A DNA stretch of 6,540 nucleotides from positions 1 through 6,540 of the forward strand of contig CAUABB010000084.1 in the NCBI GenBank assembly GCA_958427155.1, in the 5' to 3' direction. How positions within the stretch are numbered: the first letter of the stretch is position 1; each line of letters begins with the position of its first letter. Shown in pieces: positions 5,873-6,540 of the stretch. The notes below the pieces were generated by a model, which was not told where the DNA came from, searched no databases, and was given only the letters and a program-made list of their open reading frames with translations. The stretch comes from an uncultured Oscillospiraceae bacterium (GTDB taxonomy: Bacteria; Bacillota; Clostridia; Oscillospirales; Ruminococcaceae). The position numbers and the translations under genes were made by a program.

Positions 5873-6424
5873 GTGAGTAAAACCTTCCGTATCGCTTTTG
5901 GCGGTGTAATTTCGGCTCTTTGTATTGTCTTGCTTCTCTGTACAGGATTATTTCCGTTTGCTACTGTTGCTTTGCCTGCGGCGGCGGGTGTTTTGATGGT
6001 TCCTGTTGTGGTGGAGCTTGGCGTAAAATGGGGTTACCTGGTTTATGCGGTAGTAGCAGTGGTCGCGTTTTTTGTGACACCAGAGCTATCCGCGATGTTG
6101 ATGTTTGTTTTCTTTTTTGGTTATTACCCTATTGTAAAATCATCGATTGAACGAATCCATAAGAGAATGCTTGAATGGGCAATGAAATTTTTGATAGCGA
6201 ATGCCGCGTTAATTTTGTTGTTCCTTTTAGCACAATGGATTTTTGGCCTTGACGCGATTTTGCCCGAGGTTAAAATTTTTGGGAAACTCACGTTTTTGGT
6301 GCTTTGGCTTGCGGCGAATGCCGTCTTTTTGGTTTATGATCTTGCTCTGACTCGTTTAGTAGGAGCTTATGTCAGATGGTTTAAACCTAAATATACAGAC
6401 AGAATTCAAAGGCATAGCCGGTAA
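5873..6424 (+). CDS. Polytopic membrane protein resembling ECF transporter S components
   Basis: This 183-residue, very hydrophobic protein has about six membrane helices, at roughly 9-29, 31-49, 53-71, 73-88, 104-125 and 137-160, then a basic tail (RWFKPKYTDRIQRHSR). The opening RIAFGGVISALCIVLLL, the Pro/Ala-rich second helix (LPAAAGVLMVPVVVE) and the FFFGYYPIVKSSIERI loop recall small substrate-binding S components of energy-coupling factor transporters. I cannot assign a family or substrate, and no energizing ATPase genes are visible in the window. The GTG start at 5873 has GGGGGAG at 5861-5867 at 5 nt spacing, and begins 12 bp after the J-domain stop. It is therefore very likely co-transcribed with the two preceding genes. 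No strong terminator follows; only an A/T-rich hairpin (6433-6452) is present before the next promoter. Confidence 0.72.
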   Translation: MSKTFRIAFGGVISALCIVLLLCTGLFPFATVALPAAAGVLMVPVVVELGVKWGYLVYAVVAVVAFFVTPELSAMLMFVFFFGYYPIVKSSIERIHKRMLEWAMKFLIANAALILLFLLAQWIFGLDAILPEVKIFGKLTFLVLWLAANAVFLVYDLALTRLVGAYVRWFKPKYTDRIQRHSR

Positions 6425-6471
6425 ATTTTCTAAAAAACAGGAATTTGTTTTTGATCTTCTGAAAATTGTAC

Positions 6472-6500
6472 TGGACAAGACAGAGAATTTTCTGTATAAT
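6472..6500 (+). promoter_or_regulatory. Strong sigma-A-type promoter of a downstream transcription unit
   Basis: TGGACA at 6472-6477 (5 of 6 matches to TTGACA) is separated by exactly 17 bp from a perfect TATAAT at 6495-6500. Transcription would start near 6507, just before a PyrR-like RNA element. The spacer holds a small imperfect palindrome (ACAGA-N6-TCTGT, 6480-6495). Confidence 0.85.
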
Positions 6501-6520
6501 AGAGATAAAATTGGATGACA

Positions 6521-6540
6521 ACCTTTAAGTTGGTCCTGTG
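6521..6540 (+). promoter_or_regulatory. 5' half of a probable PyrR-binding attenuator leader (cut by the window end)
   Basis: Right after the predicted transcription start, the leader reads ACCTTTAAGTTGGTCCTGTG up to the last base. This fits the 5' side of the anti-antiterminator hairpin bound by PyrR, whose conserved core is ARUCCNGNGAGGYU; GGTCCTGTG (6532-6540) matches eight of the first nine core positions. In Firmicutes, PyrR with UMP stabilises this hairpin, so that a downstream terminator forms when pyrimidines are plentiful. The 3' half (AGGYU and the AAGGT that would pair with ACCTT), the antiterminator and terminator, and the regulated gene (often pyrR or pyrB) would lie beyond the window, so the call rests on half an element. 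Confidence 0.7.

Noticed and set aside
5920..6150. Forward 76-codon open frame inside the membrane protein gene
   Set aside because: It is a Cys/Gly-rich shadow in another frame of a clear membrane protein gene and has no suitable ribosome binding site.
6433..6452. AAAAACA/TGTTTTT hairpin as terminator of the three-gene unit
   Set aside because: The 7-bp stem has one GC pair and is too weak to call; termination of this unit stays unresolved.

Overview
The window looks like chromosome of a low-to-mid GC, anaerobic, spore-forming Firmicute of the class Clostridia, most like an Oscillospirales/Ruminococcaceae-type genome. The reasons are the conserved rqcP / yabP-yabQ / divIC / yabR sporulation and division neighbourhood, a multidomain flavodiiron oxygen-scavenging protein, strong AGGAGG ribosome binding sites, frequent GTG and TTG starts, and T-tailed intrinsic terminators. 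The genus is not determined. All nine genes lie on the + strand. I see no rRNA, tRNA, CRISPR array or mobile element.

Layout. (1) 61-303: rqcP, an S4-domain ribosome quality control protein, closed by a strong terminator at 326-364. (2) 417-2375: a self-contained unit with its own sigma-A-type promoter (417-445), a 597-residue flavodiiron protein made of a metallo-beta-lactamase-like diiron domain, a flavodoxin, a flavin-reductase-like domain and a short-spaced rubredoxin, and its own terminator (2343-2375). It sits between rqcP and yabP, which are adjacent in Bacillus subtilis. (3) 2571-4195: yabP, yabQ, divIC and a yabR-like S1 protein, tightly packed (yabQ and divIC overlap) and ended by a 12-bp-stem terminator. 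(4) 4351-6424: three co-directional genes with overlapping or 12-bp junctions. They are a DUF5685-like protein with conserved-looking Cys and Asp motifs, a J-domain/TPR-like protein ending in 12 cysteines within 28 residues, and a polytopic membrane protein that resembles ECF-transporter S components. The function of this trio is unknown to me, and it is the least explained part of the window. (5) 6472-6540: a near-consensus sigma-A promoter followed by what reads as the first half of a PyrR-binding pyrimidine attenuator, so a pyr gene or operon probably starts just beyond the window.

Functionally, groups 1 and 3 cover translation rescue, spore envelope assembly, septum formation and an RNA-binding regulator. 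Group 2 protects an anaerobe from oxygen or NO. Group 4 may be a small membrane-associated chaperone and metal/thiol module, but that is inference. Several starts were moved on ribosome-binding-site grounds: the flavodiiron gene to 499, yabQ to 2864 and divIC to the GTG at 3381.
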